In this document: piece after piece, positions 52,344-60,595 of the stretch
How positions within the stretch are numbered: the first letter of the stretch is position 1
Layout of the letters: the number at the start of each line of letters is the position of its first letter
NCBI GenBank assembly: GCA_020638735.1
Contig: JACKHZ010000010.1
Coordinates: forward strand, 248,001 to 312,000
Length of the DNA stretch: 64,000 nt
Direction: 5' to 3'
Source of the DNA: Planctomycetota bacterium
GTDB lineage: Bacteria; Planctomycetota; UBA1135; UBA2386
Made by a program: the position numbers and the translations under genes
The notes under the pieces: generated by a model
What the model saw: only the letters and a program-made list of their open reading frames with translations
Databases searched by the model: none
What the model was told of the DNA's origin: nothing

Positions 52344-53285
52344 GTGAGCTACCGCGTCGAACTGCCGGTCTTCTCCGGTCCGATGGACCTGCTGCTGCAC
52401 CTCGTGCGTCAGCAGGAGGTGGACATCCACGAGGTGTCGATCGCGCCGATCCTCGAGAACTACCTGCAGCACCTCGGCGTGCTGCAGCAGCTCGACCTGC
52501 ACGACATCGGCGACTTCATCGTGATGGCGTCGACGTTGATGGAGATCAAGTCGCGCGAGCTGCTGCCCAACGAGTCGGTCGAGATCGAGGAGGAGCTCGA
52601 CCCCAAGGACGACCTGATCCGCCGGCTGCTCGAATACAAGCGCTACCGCGACCTCGCCCGCGAGCTCGACGGGCGCGCCGACACCCGCGCCCGGCAGAGC
52701 AACCTGGTGCTGCCGCAGCCGCCGGGGCTGGCCAAGGCCGGCGACGAGGACCTGCTCGACATGGGCGAGCTCGGCATCTGGGACCTGACCAGCGCGTTCG
52801 CCAAGCTGCTCGACGAGATCGGCCAGCAGGCGTCGATGGAGATCAGCGTCGAGAAGCGCGACGTCGGCTTCTACACGCACAAGCTGCTCGACACGTTCCG
52901 CGAGAAGCGCGAGGTGCGGTTCTCGGAGGTGTTCGACAAGAGCGACGGCCGCTACGGCATGATCGGCACGCTGATCGCGCTGCTCGAGATGATGAAGCAG
53001 GGCTACCTGCGCGCGCACCAGGAGCAGTGCTTCGACGACATCGTGCTCGCCTACATCGGCAGCGAGGAGGTCACCGCCGACCTCGTGCTGGCCGGCATCA
53101 CCGCCGACGAGCTGCGGCAGAAGGAGCGCCAGCAGCTGGTGCAGCAGGGCGAAGAAGAGGACGCCGACGACGACGGCAGCTTCCTCGAGGCGGCGCGGGC
53201 GATGGTGGCGGCGCCCGGCGACGACGTCGACGACGAGGACGACGAGCAGCCGGACGACGACGAAGGCTACGAAGAGGAGCTGTAG
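52344..53285 (+). CDS. scpA: Segregation and condensation protein A
   Basis: The 313-residue protein matches ScpA. The GTG at 52344 opens with YRVELPVFSGPMDLLLHLV, followed by IAPILENYLQHL and DFIVMASTLMEIKSRELLPN. The family kleisin partner bridges the SMC ATPase heads with ScpB in chromosome condensation. The C-terminal 45 residues are a strongly acidic tail, longer than usual in ScpA. No scpB follows; the next gene is a membrane synthase. Confidence 0.93.
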   Translation: MSYRVELPVFSGPMDLLLHLVRQQEVDIHEVSIAPILENYLQHLGVLQQLDLHDIGDFIVMASTLMEIKSRELLPNESVEIEEELDPKDDLIRRLLEYKRYRDLARELDGRADTRARQSNLVLPQPPGLAKAGDEDLLDMGELGIWDLTSAFAKLLDEIGQQASMEISVEKRDVGFYTHKLLDTFREKREVRFSEVFDKSDGRYGMIGTLIALLEMMKQGYLRAHQEQCFDDIVLAYIGSEEVTADLVLAGITADELRQKERQQLVQQGEEEDADDDGSFLEAARAMVAAPGDDVDDEDDEQPDDDEGYEEEL

Positions 53286-53432
53286 CTCCGCGTCCCGTCG
53301 GCCGGTCGCTCCGTCCCGGCCTGATGCACGACGGCGCGCGCAGGTGCGTCGATGGCACGGGGCCTTCGCCGCTTCCCCGCGGGCGTGGGCAGCGGCCTTC
53401 CGCCCGCGGGCGACCCAGCGGCTACTTTTGGG

Positions 53433-53460
53433 TTGGCGCGGTCCCAGGTCCGGCCACAAT
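53433..53460 (+). promoter_or_regulatory. Possible sigma70-type promoter upstream of the membrane synthase
   Basis: TTGGCG (53433-53438) and CACAAT (53455-53460) are separated by 16 bp. They lie 35 bp upstream of the ATG at 53496. The match is weak and this is a guess from consensus only. Confidence 0.25.
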
Positions 53461-53485
53461 CGTCCGGCCGTTCGCGCGCCGGACG
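53461..53485 (+). other. Hairpin immediately before the start of the membrane synthase gene
   Basis: CGTCCGGC (53461-53468) pairs with GCCGGACG (53478-53485), loop CGTTCGCGC. It would sit in the 5' leader close to the ribosome-binding region. Confidence 0.35.
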
Positions 53486-53495
53486 GCCCCAAGTC

Positions 53496-56336
53496 ATGCC
53501 CGCCACCAAGAAGTCCCTGCTCGCCGGCATCTTCTGCCTCGGCCTGTCGATCATCCTGTTCGAGATCGCGCTCACCCGCGTGTTCGCGATCATGATGTGG
53601 CACCACTTCACCTACATGGTGATCTCGATCGGCCTGCTCGGCTTCGGCGCCTCGGGCAGCCTGCTGACGGCGACGCGCCTCGGTGAGCAAGAAGGCCGCG
53701 CCGAGCGCACGCTGGTGTGGACCAGCCTCGGCTACGGCGTCAGCGTCGTGCTGGCGTTCTGCTTCACGACGTTCGTGCGCATCGACAGCCTGGCGGTGTG
53801 GAAGGATCGGTCGCAGCTGATCGCGCTGCTGCTGATCTACCTGATCATCTTCGTGCCGTTCCTGCTCGGCGGCCTCGGCATCGGCCTGGCGCTGACGCGC
53901 TTCGTCAAGTCGGTCGACAAGCTCTACTTCTCCGACCTGGTCGGCTCGGCGCTCGGCGCGGCCGGCAGCGTGGTCTTGCTGAAGACCTTCGGCAGCACCG
54001 CGTCGGTGGCGGTCGCCGGCGCCGTCGGGCTGCTGGCGGCGTTCTGCTTCTCGTTCGTCGCGCCGCGGCGCTACCTCGTGCTCACCGTGCCCGGCCTCGC
54101 GCTCGCCGCCTGGTTCGTGATCGCGTTCACCGGCCTGGTGCCGTCGTGGAAGGTCGAGTGGAAGGTGCCCTACGCGGTCGGCAAGGAGGCGTTGGCGATC
54201 CCGTACGAGCTGATCGACAAGCTCTCCAGCGCGACCGCCGAGGTCGAGGTCGGACCCGACATCCCCTCCAGCGCGCCGATGATCGGCGGCGACATGGGCA
54301 TGCTCGACGAGATCGCCATCCGCGCGCGCGGTGTCGGCCAGGACGGCGCCGCGCCGACGATGCTCTACGAGGGCGCGGCGGACCTGAGCAGGTTCCCGTT
54401 CCTCGACGACACCCAGGCGGCGTCGGCCTACATCGCGCACGAGGCGGCGGGTCGTTCCGACCTCGAGGCGATGGTGATCGGCGTCGGCGGCGGCGTCGAC
54501 GTGCTGGTCGCGCTGGCCAACGGGGCGAAGCACGTCACCGCCGTCGAGCTCAACACGGCGATGATCGAGATGGTCACGGACCGCTACGCCGACTACCTCG
54601 GCGGGCTGTTCACGACCAGCCCGCTCGCCGGCAAGATCGACCTCGTCAACAGCGAAGGTCGCGCCTGGCTGCGCTCGCACGAGCAGAAGTACGACGTCAT
54701 CCAGATGAGCGGCGTCGACTCGTACACCGCGCTGAGCGGCGGCGCCTACACGCTCTCGGAGAGCTACCTCTACACCGTCGAGGCGGTGCAGGACTTCTAC
54801 GCGCACCTCAACGACGACGGCATCGTCTGCTACTCGCGCTTCATGCTGAAGGCGCCGTCGGCGCCGCGTGAGACGCTGCGCCTCGCCAACATCGCCGTCG
54901 AGGGGCTGCGCGCCGCCGGCGTGGCCGAGCCGCATCGGCACGTGTGCGTGATGCGCGGCGGCAAGGACTGGGCCTCGACGATGATCAAGCAGAGCCCGTG
55001 GACCGAGGTCGAGGTCGCGGCGCTGCGCAAGTTCGCCTTCGACGAGGCGTTCGTCGGACTGGTGTTCGATCCGCTGTTGCCGGTCGATGCCGAGATCGTG
55101 CCGCAGCCGGAGAACTTCGCGGCCTTGGTGTGGTCGGATCCGCTGCGCGCCCGCCTGCGCACCCTCGGCAAGACCGTGCCCGAGCAGCTGGACGCGATCC
55201 GCGCGTTCCTGGCCGGCGCGGCGAAGGTCGCCGCTGGCGCCGCGCCGACCAAGGAGCTGCTGCCGGCGGCGATGCGCGCGCTGCCCGCGGCGGACACGCT
55301 CGTGCAGCTGCTGCAGCAGCAGAAGCCGGACATCGAGTTCCAGTGGCAACACGTCCACCACACGATCGAGGACTTCCGCACCGCGCTGTGGAGCACCGGC
55401 GCCTCCAAGCAGGCGTTCTACGAGCGCTATCCGTTCGACGTGCGGCCGGCGACCGACGACTCGCCGTTCTTCTTCAACTTCTACAAGTGGTCGTCGCTGT
55501 TCCCCGGCAGCGACGCCGGCGAGCGCGACGTCAGCGCGTTCAACTACCACACCGAGTTCCCGATCGGGCACTACGTGCTGCTGGCCTCGATGCTGCAGAT
55601 CCTGGTGCTGGCGGTGGCGATGATCTTCCTGCCGATCCGCAAGCTGGCGCGCGACGGAATGCGTCAGCCGGGCGCGCTGCGCGTGTTCCTCTACTTCGCC
55701 GCGCTCGGCCTCGGCTTCATGCTGATCGAGATCGCGCTGATGCAGAAGCTGGTGATCTTCCTCGGCCACCCGACCTACGCGCTGTCGGTCGTGCTGCTGA
55801 GCCTGCTCGCGTCGGCCGGCACCGGCTCGCTGCTGTCGGGCCGCATCGGCGTCGTCGGGCGCAAGCACCTGTGGCTGATCCTGCTCGGCATCCTCGCGGC
55901 GATCGCCGTCGACGTCGTCGCGGTCAATCGCCTGCTGCCGCTGCTGCTCGGCATGGAGCTGTGGCTGCGCATCACCGTCGTGGTCGCGCTGCTGGTGCCG
56001 ACCGGCCTGCTGCTCGGCATGCCGTTCCCGACCGGCGTGCGGCTGACGCAGGAGCAGTGCCCGCAGCTGGTGCCGTGGGGCTGGGCGATCAACGCGTTCT
56101 TCAGCGTGTTCGGCTCGATCTTCTGCATCGTGCTGAGCATGCAGATCGGCTTCTCCAACGTGTTCTACGTCGCCGCCGGCGTCTACCTGGTCGGCATGGG
56201 GCTGATGGTGGTGCCGAAGCGCGACGGCGCCGCGAAGGCCGTCGAACCCGACGCGGCGGCGACCGTCGCCTCGTTGCCTCGCGGCGAGCTCGCGGTCGAC
56301 GAGATCGACCTGTTCGACCTCGACGAGGGCAAGTGA
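53496..56336 (+). CDS. Membrane protein with spermidine-synthase-like domain
   Basis: The 946-residue protein carries about seven N-terminal helices, a methyltransferase-fold domain and about seven C-terminal helices. The Rossmann motif MVIGVGGGVDVLVAL begins at residue 326, followed by VTAVELNTAMIEM and YDVIQMSGVDSYT, as in spermine/spermidine-synthase domains. Such multi-helix synthase-like proteins occur in many bacteria with no fixed substrate. The ATG at 53496 gives LLAGIFCLGLSIILFEIAL as the first helix. The stop overlaps the GTG of the following pterin dehydratase gene (GTGA). Confidence 0.65.
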   Translation: MPATKKSLLAGIFCLGLSIILFEIALTRVFAIMMWHHFTYMVISIGLLGFGASGSLLTATRLGEQEGRAERTLVWTSLGYGVSVVLAFCFTTFVRIDSLAVWKDRSQLIALLLIYLIIFVPFLLGGLGIGLALTRFVKSVDKLYFSDLVGSALGAAGSVVLLKTFGSTASVAVAGAVGLLAAFCFSFVAPRRYLVLTVPGLALAAWFVIAFTGLVPSWKVEWKVPYAVGKEALAIPYELIDKLSSATAEVEVGPDIPSSAPMIGGDMGMLDEIAIRARGVGQDGAAPTMLYEGAADLSRFPFLDDTQAASAYIAHEAAGRSDLEAMVIGVGGGVDVLVALANGAKHVTAVELNTAMIEMVTDRYADYLGGLFTTSPLAGKIDLVNSEGRAWLRSHEQKYDVIQMSGVDSYTALSGGAYTLSESYLYTVEAVQDFYAHLNDDGIVCYSRFMLKAPSAPRETLRLANIAVEGLRAAGVAEPHRHVCVMRGGKDWASTMIKQSPWTEVEVAALRKFAFDEAFVGLVFDPLLPVDAEIVPQPENFAALVWSDPLRARLRTLGKTVPEQLDAIRAFLAGAAKVAAGAAPTKELLPAAMRALPAADTLVQLLQQQKPDIEFQWQHVHHTIEDFRTALWSTGASKQAFYERYPFDVRPATDDSPFFFNFYKWSSLFPGSDAGERDVSAFNYHTEFPIGHYVLLASMLQILVLAVAMIFLPIRKLARDGMRQPGALRVFLYFAALGLGFMLIEIALMQKLVIFLGHPTYALSVVLLSLLASAGTGSLLSGRIGVVGRKHLWLILLGILAAIAVDVVAVNRLLPLLLGMELWLRITVVVALLVPTGLLLGMPFPTGVRLTQEQCPQLVPWGWAINAFFSVFGSIFCIVLSMQIGFSNVFYVAAGVYLVGMGLMVVPKRDGAAKAVEPDAAATVASLPRGELAVDEIDLFDLDEGK

Positions 56337-56644
56337 CGGTCGAACGCCTCGACGCCGCGGCGGTGCACGCGGCGCTCGCCGACCTGCCGGGCTGGTCGCG
56401 CGTCGGCGAAGAGCTGCGCGCCAGCTGGCGCTTCCGGTCGTTCGCGGCGGCCGTCGCGTTCACGGCCGCGCTCGCCGAGCTGGCCGAGGCGCAGCAGCAT
56501 CACCCGGAGTGGCGCGTCGCCTATCGTCGGGTCGACGTCGCGACCACCACGCACGACGCCGGAGGATTGAGCCGGCGTGACGTCGAGCTGGCGCGCGCGG
56601 TCTCGGAGCTCGCGCGGCATGCCGACGCCGAACCCGCTTCGTAG
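56333..56644 (+). CDS. Pterin-4a-carbinolamine dehydratase-like protein
   Basis: A 103-residue protein starting at a GTG that overlaps the previous stop (GTGA). It has the family core AEAQQHHPEWRVAYRRV and the closing TTHDAGGLSRRDVELA. The HHPEW histidines and the later THDAGG histidine form the active site. The enzyme regenerates tetrahydrobiopterin after aromatic amino acid hydroxylation. No hydroxylase is visible in the window, so the physiological partner is unclear. Confidence 0.8.
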   Translation: MTVERLDAAAVHAALADLPGWSRVGEELRASWRFRSFAAAVAFTAALAELAEAQQHHPEWRVAYRRVDVATTTHDAGGLSRRDVELARAVSELARHADAEPAS

Positions 56645-56705
56645 CCCCGGAGACCGCAGCCTCGGGGTAGCCTGACGCGCCCGGCGGTCGCCGCCGGCTG
56701 CCCCC

Positions 56706-59700
56706 GTGACCGACAGGCCGAACACCGACTGGGACCTGGTCGAGGACCTCGTCTTCCAGTGCCTCGAACTGCGCACCCAGGGCGCTGACGCCGATGTCGC
56801 GGTCTCGGCGCTGCTCGGCGGGCACCCGCCGGGCGTGGCAGCGCAGGTGCGGCGGGTGCTCGCCGACGTCTCGCAGCTCGGCGAACGCCCGGCCGACGAC
56901 GGGCCGGCGCTGCGCATCCCCGACCGCCTCGGGCCGTACGCGATCGGCGCGCGGCTGGGCCAAGGCGGCATGGGCGCGGTCTACGAAGGACGCGACGACG
57001 CGCTCGGCCGCACCGTCGCCGTCAAGGTGGTGCGGCCGGACCTGCTCGCGCTCGGCTCCGCGCGCGAGCGCTTCCGCCGTGAGGTCGAGGCGGTCGCGCG
57101 GCTCTCGCACCCCGGCATCGTGCCGGTCTACCAGGTCGGCGAGGACGGCGGCGTGCCGTGGTTCGCGATGGAGCTGGTGCGCGGCGGCTCACTGGCCGAA
57201 CTGCTGCAGCGGCTGCGCGGCCGCGACCCGGCGACGCTGCGCGCCGGCGACGCGCGCCCGACCCGCGGTGACGACACCGCCTCGGACAGCGGCGTGTTCG
57301 AGGGCCGCTGGGAGCGGCTGTGCCTGCGCTGGACCAAGGAACTCGCCGACGCGCTGACCCACGCGCACGGTCGCTCGGTCTTGCACCGCGACGTCAAGCC
57401 GTCCAACGTCGTGCTCGACGCGACCGGCCACGCGCGGCTCTGTGACTTCGGTCTGGCGCGCGCCGACGACGGCCTCGAGCTGACCCGCAGCGGCGCCCTG
57501 CTCGGTTCGCTGCCCTACGTGCCGCCGGAGCAGCTGCGCGACGAGCCCGCCGAGCACGACGTGCGCGGCGACGTCTACTCGCTCGGCGTGACGCTCTACG
57601 AGATGCTGACGCTGCGCTCGCCGTTCCTCGCCGAACGGGAGGCCGCGACGCGACGCAACGTCGAAGGCGGCGTCTGTGCGCCGCTGCGGCAGCTCAACAC
57701 TTCGGTGTCCCGCGACGTCGCCGCGATCGTCGCGGTGGCGATGGAGCGTGAGCCGACGCGGCGCTACCAGAGCATGGCCGAGTTCGCCGCCGACCTGCAG
57801 CGCGTGATCGACCGGCGCCCGATCGTCGCCCGGCCGCCCGGCGCCGCGGTGCGCCTGTGGCGGGCGGGGGAGCGTCACCCCGTCGGTGCGACGGTCGTCG
57901 TCGCGGCGTGCGTCACGTTCCTGGCGACCGCCGCGACCTACACCTTCGGCCTGCGCGACCAGCGCGACCGCGCGCTCGCGGCGCAGCACGAAGCGCAGCG
58001 GCTGCGCGAGATCGATCGCGTGCGCAGCTACCGCGCCGGCGTGCAGGCGGCGCAGCTGGCGCTGCAGAGCGGGCAGGTCGGCGCGGCGCTCCGGCAGCTC
58101 GACGGCTGCCCGGAAGAGCTGCGCGGCTTCGAGTGGTGGCACCTGCGTCGTCAACTCGACGAGTCGGTGCGGCGGCTGCAGGTCAGCGAGGCGTTCCTGC
58201 GGCGCGCTGCGGTCACCGCGCGCGGCGTGTTCACCGGCGGCGCCGACGGCGTCGTGCGGCGTGTGCACGGCGAGGGAGACGACCCGGCGGTCACCCCGCT
58301 CGGTGCGGCCACGACGGCCGTGCTCGTGCTCGACGCCAGCGCCGACGGTGCGCACGTGCTCAGCGGGCACCGCGACCACGTGGCGAGGTTGTGGAACGGC
58401 GAGACCGGAGCGCTGCGCGGAGAGTTCGGCTTCGACGAGGTCTACGGCGAGGTCGCCGTGCAGCCGCATCAGCGCGTGTGCTTCGCCGCGGCGATCGACG
58501 CGCCGCGGCAGCGCGCCTACGCCGCCAGCGCAGGCGGCGCGGTGCGGATCGTCGACCTGGCGAACGGCGCTCCCTCCGGCGGCTTCGTGTTGGCCGAGGT
58601 CCGCCGCGGCGTGTTCGCGATGGCGGTGTCGCCGGACGGCGCGACGCTGGCGTTCGCCCGCGACCACGACGTCGTGTTGACCAGCACCGAAGGCGTCGTG
58701 CGACGAGTGCTGCGCGGCCACCAGGGCTTCGTCTTCTCGCTCGAGTTCTCGGCCGACGGCGCGCAGCTGCTGACGGCCAGCCAGGACCGCACCGCGCGCG
58801 TGTTCGCGGTCGCCGACGGCGAGACGCTGACGATGTGCGTCGGCCACGACGGCGAAGTGCACCAGGCGGCGTTCGCGGGGGACGGCAGCATCTGGACGGT
58901 CGGCAACGACGCGACGCTGCGCCAGTGGGATCGCGCCGGGCGCGAACTGCAGCGCCGGCTCGGGCACGCGACGGCGGTCTACGGGGTCGCCGTCGAGTCG
59001 CGCGCCGACGACGGGGAGCGCATCGTCACGGCCGGCTGGGACGGCGCGCTGCGCTGGTGGGAGCCGGCCGCGGGGCGCGCGCGGCGCCGCGTCGCCGGCG
59101 CCGGCCGCACGCTGCGGCAGCCGCTGTTCGTGCACGACGACGGGGCGCGCGTGTCGCTGGCGGACGACCAGCACGGCGTGCGCACGTTCGCGACTTCGGG
59201 CGGGGAAGCTGTGGCCGCGTTGGTCGACGGCGCGGTGACCGCCGCGGCGGCGCGCGGCGACGACGTCGCGTTCGTGCGCGGCGGCGAGGTGCGAGTGCGG
59301 GGCCGCGAACAAGCGCTGGACGGTGCCGAAGACGCGATCCTGACGCTTTGCTGGCTCGACGACGGCGCGCTGGTCGGCGCCGAAGCGGGCGGCCACCTCG
59401 TGCGCTGGTCCGCAGGCGACCGGGCGCCGCGCCGCCTCGCCGCGCACGACGGCGAGGTGCACGGGCTGTGCGCGCTGCGCGGCGGGGAGTTCGTCAGCGC
59501 CGGCGCCGACGGTCGGGTGCTGCGCTGGTCGGGTGACGCAGCGTGCGAGCTGTGGGCAGGCGACGTCGCGTGGGACGCCGCGGCGCTGTCGGCGGACGAG
59601 GCGGTGTTGTTCGTCGGCGGCGTGCAGCGTGTCGCGGCGATCGAGCTCGCCAGCGGCGCGGTGCGCTGGCGACGCGACATGTCGGCGCGCATGCGCGGCG

Positions 59701-59894
59701 TGGCGCTGGCGTCGGACGGACGGCGCCTGCTGCTCGCCGGCACCGACCGCGTGCTGCACGTGCTCGACACCGCAGACGGCGAAGAGCTGCTCGGCCTGCC
59801 GGCCGACAACCTGCTGCAGTCGGTCGCGGTCGCCGGCGACGCCGTCGTCACCGCCACCGTGTACAGTGAAGTCGACTTCTGGTTCGGCCGATGA
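56706..59894 (+). CDS. Membrane Ser/Thr protein kinase with C-terminal WD40 repeats
   Basis: The 1062-residue protein starts at GTG 56706. The N-terminal kinase (about 78-365) has glycine loop GQGGMG (85-90), ATP lysine K107 (VAVKVV), catalytic D229 (LHRDVKPSN) and DFG D247 (CDFGLA). A transmembrane helix follows (about 392-415), then a linker and about ten WD40-like blades (for example VFSLEFSADGAQLLTASQDRTARVF, read at about 680-705). Orientation would place the WD40 part outside the cytoplasm. Its stop overlaps the ECF sigma gene by 4 bp (ATGA), which suggests the two are one signalling unit. Confidence 0.85.
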   Translation: MTDRPNTDWDLVEDLVFQCLELRTQGADADVAVSALLGGHPPGVAAQVRRVLADVSQLGERPADDGPALRIPDRLGPYAIGARLGQGGMGAVYEGRDDALGRTVAVKVVRPDLLALGSARERFRREVEAVARLSHPGIVPVYQVGEDGGVPWFAMELVRGGSLAELLQRLRGRDPATLRAGDARPTRGDDTASDSGVFEGRWERLCLRWTKELADALTHAHGRSVLHRDVKPSNVVLDATGHARLCDFGLARADDGLELTRSGALLGSLPYVPPEQLRDEPAEHDVRGDVYSLGVTLYEMLTLRSPFLAEREAATRRNVEGGVCAPLRQLNTSVSRDVAAIVAVAMEREPTRRYQSMAEFAADLQRVIDRRPIVARPPGAAVRLWRAGERHPVGATVVVAACVTFLATAATYTFGLRDQRDRALAAQHEAQRLREIDRVRSYRAGVQAAQLALQSGQVGAALRQLDGCPEELRGFEWWHLRRQLDESVRRLQVSEAFLRRAAVTARGVFTGGADGVVRRVHGEGDDPAVTPLGAATTAVLVLDASADGAHVLSGHRDHVARLWNGETGALRGEFGFDEVYGEVAVQPHQRVCFAAAIDAPRQRAYAASAGGAVRIVDLANGAPSGGFVLAEVRRGVFAMAVSPDGATLAFARDHDVVLTSTEGVVRRVLRGHQGFVFSLEFSADGAQLLTASQDRTARVFAVADGETLTMCVGHDGEVHQAAFAGDGSIWTVGNDATLRQWDRAGRELQRRLGHATAVYGVAVESRADDGERIVTAGWDGALRWWEPAAGRARRRVAGAGRTLRQPLFVHDDGARVSLADDQHGVRTFATSGGEAVAALVDGAVTAAAARGDDVAFVRGGEVRVRGREQALDGAEDAILTLCWLDDGALVGAEAGGHLVRWSAGDRAPRRLAAHDGEVHGLCALRGGEFVSAGADGRVLRWSGDAACELWAGDVAWDAAALSADEAVLFVGGVQRVAAIELASGAVRWRRDMSARMRGVALASDGRRLLLAGTDRVLHVLDTADGEELLGLPADNLLQSVAVAGDAVVTATVYSEVDFWFGR

Positions 59895-60502
59895 CCCTGC
59901 CCCCCGACTCGTGTGACTCCGTGGTGCTCGCGCAGAGCGTCAGCGGCGGCGACCAGCAGGCGCTGGCGCTGCTGCTCGAGCGCTTCCTGCCGGAGCTGCG
60001 CGCGTTCATCCGGCTGCGCAGCGGGCCGAAGCTGCTGGCGCAGGAGTCGCCCGACGACCTGGTGCAGTCGGTCTGCCGCGAGGTGCTCGGTGACCTCGGC
60101 AGCTTCGACTACCGCTCGGAGCAGGCGTTCAAGAGCTGGCTGTTCCTCAGCGCGCTGCACAAGGTGCAGGACAAGGGGCGCTACTACGCCGCCGAGAAGC
60201 GCGACGCCGGGCGCGCCTGGGCCGTCGAGGATCCGGCGCTGCTCAGCGGCTACGTGTCGCTCTTGAGTCCGAGCCGCGTGGCGTCGGCGCGCGAGGACGT
60301 GGCGCGGCTCGAGGCGGTGTTCGACCAGCTGCCGGACGACTACCGCGAGGTCATCACGCTGCACCGGCTGCTCGGCCTCGACCACGAGCAGATCGCCGAG
60401 CGCATGGGCAAGACGCCGGGCGCCAGCCGCGTGCTGCTGCACCGGGCGCTCGCGCGGCTGGGGCGGCTGACGGCCGCGGCGGAGTCAGGGGAAGGGCCGT
60501 AA
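59891..60502 (+). CDS. ECF-type RNA polymerase sigma factor
   Basis: The 203-residue protein has a sigma2-like region (about 27-95, including SPDDLVQSVCREVL) and a sigma4 helix-turn-helix (about 140-190, GLDHEQIAERMGKTPG). This is the planctomycete-expanded ECF group usually found with Ser/Thr kinases. The ATG overlaps the kinase stop, so both are co-translated. The FG-GAP lipoprotein gene starts 93 bp later and could be a target (inference). No anti-sigma factor is visible. Confidence 0.85.
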   Translation: MTLPPDSCDSVVLAQSVSGGDQQALALLLERFLPELRAFIRLRSGPKLLAQESPDDLVQSVCREVLGDLGSFDYRSEQAFKSWLFLSALHKVQDKGRYYAAEKRDAGRAWAVEDPALLSGYVSLLSPSRVASAREDVARLEAVFDQLPDDYREVITLHRLLGLDHEQIAERMGKTPGASRVLLHRALARLGRLTAAAESGEGP

Positions 60503-60595
60503 GGCCTTTCTAGAGCGGGTCTCGGGATTCGCGAAGCGCGTGTGTAACGGCCCCGGGAGGCGGTCGCTGTCCTCGGCAGACAAGAGGACAAGACC

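Noticed and set aside
52329..55868. A 1179-codon minus-strand open frame
   Set aside because: It opposes scpA and the membrane synthase, whose products are recognisable; the frame is His/Gln/Arg/Asp low-complexity.
57189..59759. An 856-codon minus-strand frame
   Set aside because: It lies opposite the kinase-WD40 gene, which has all kinase motifs.
60503..60595. A TGTAAC motif as a sigma-specific promoter
   Set aside because: One occurrence of a short motif; nothing to compare with in this window.
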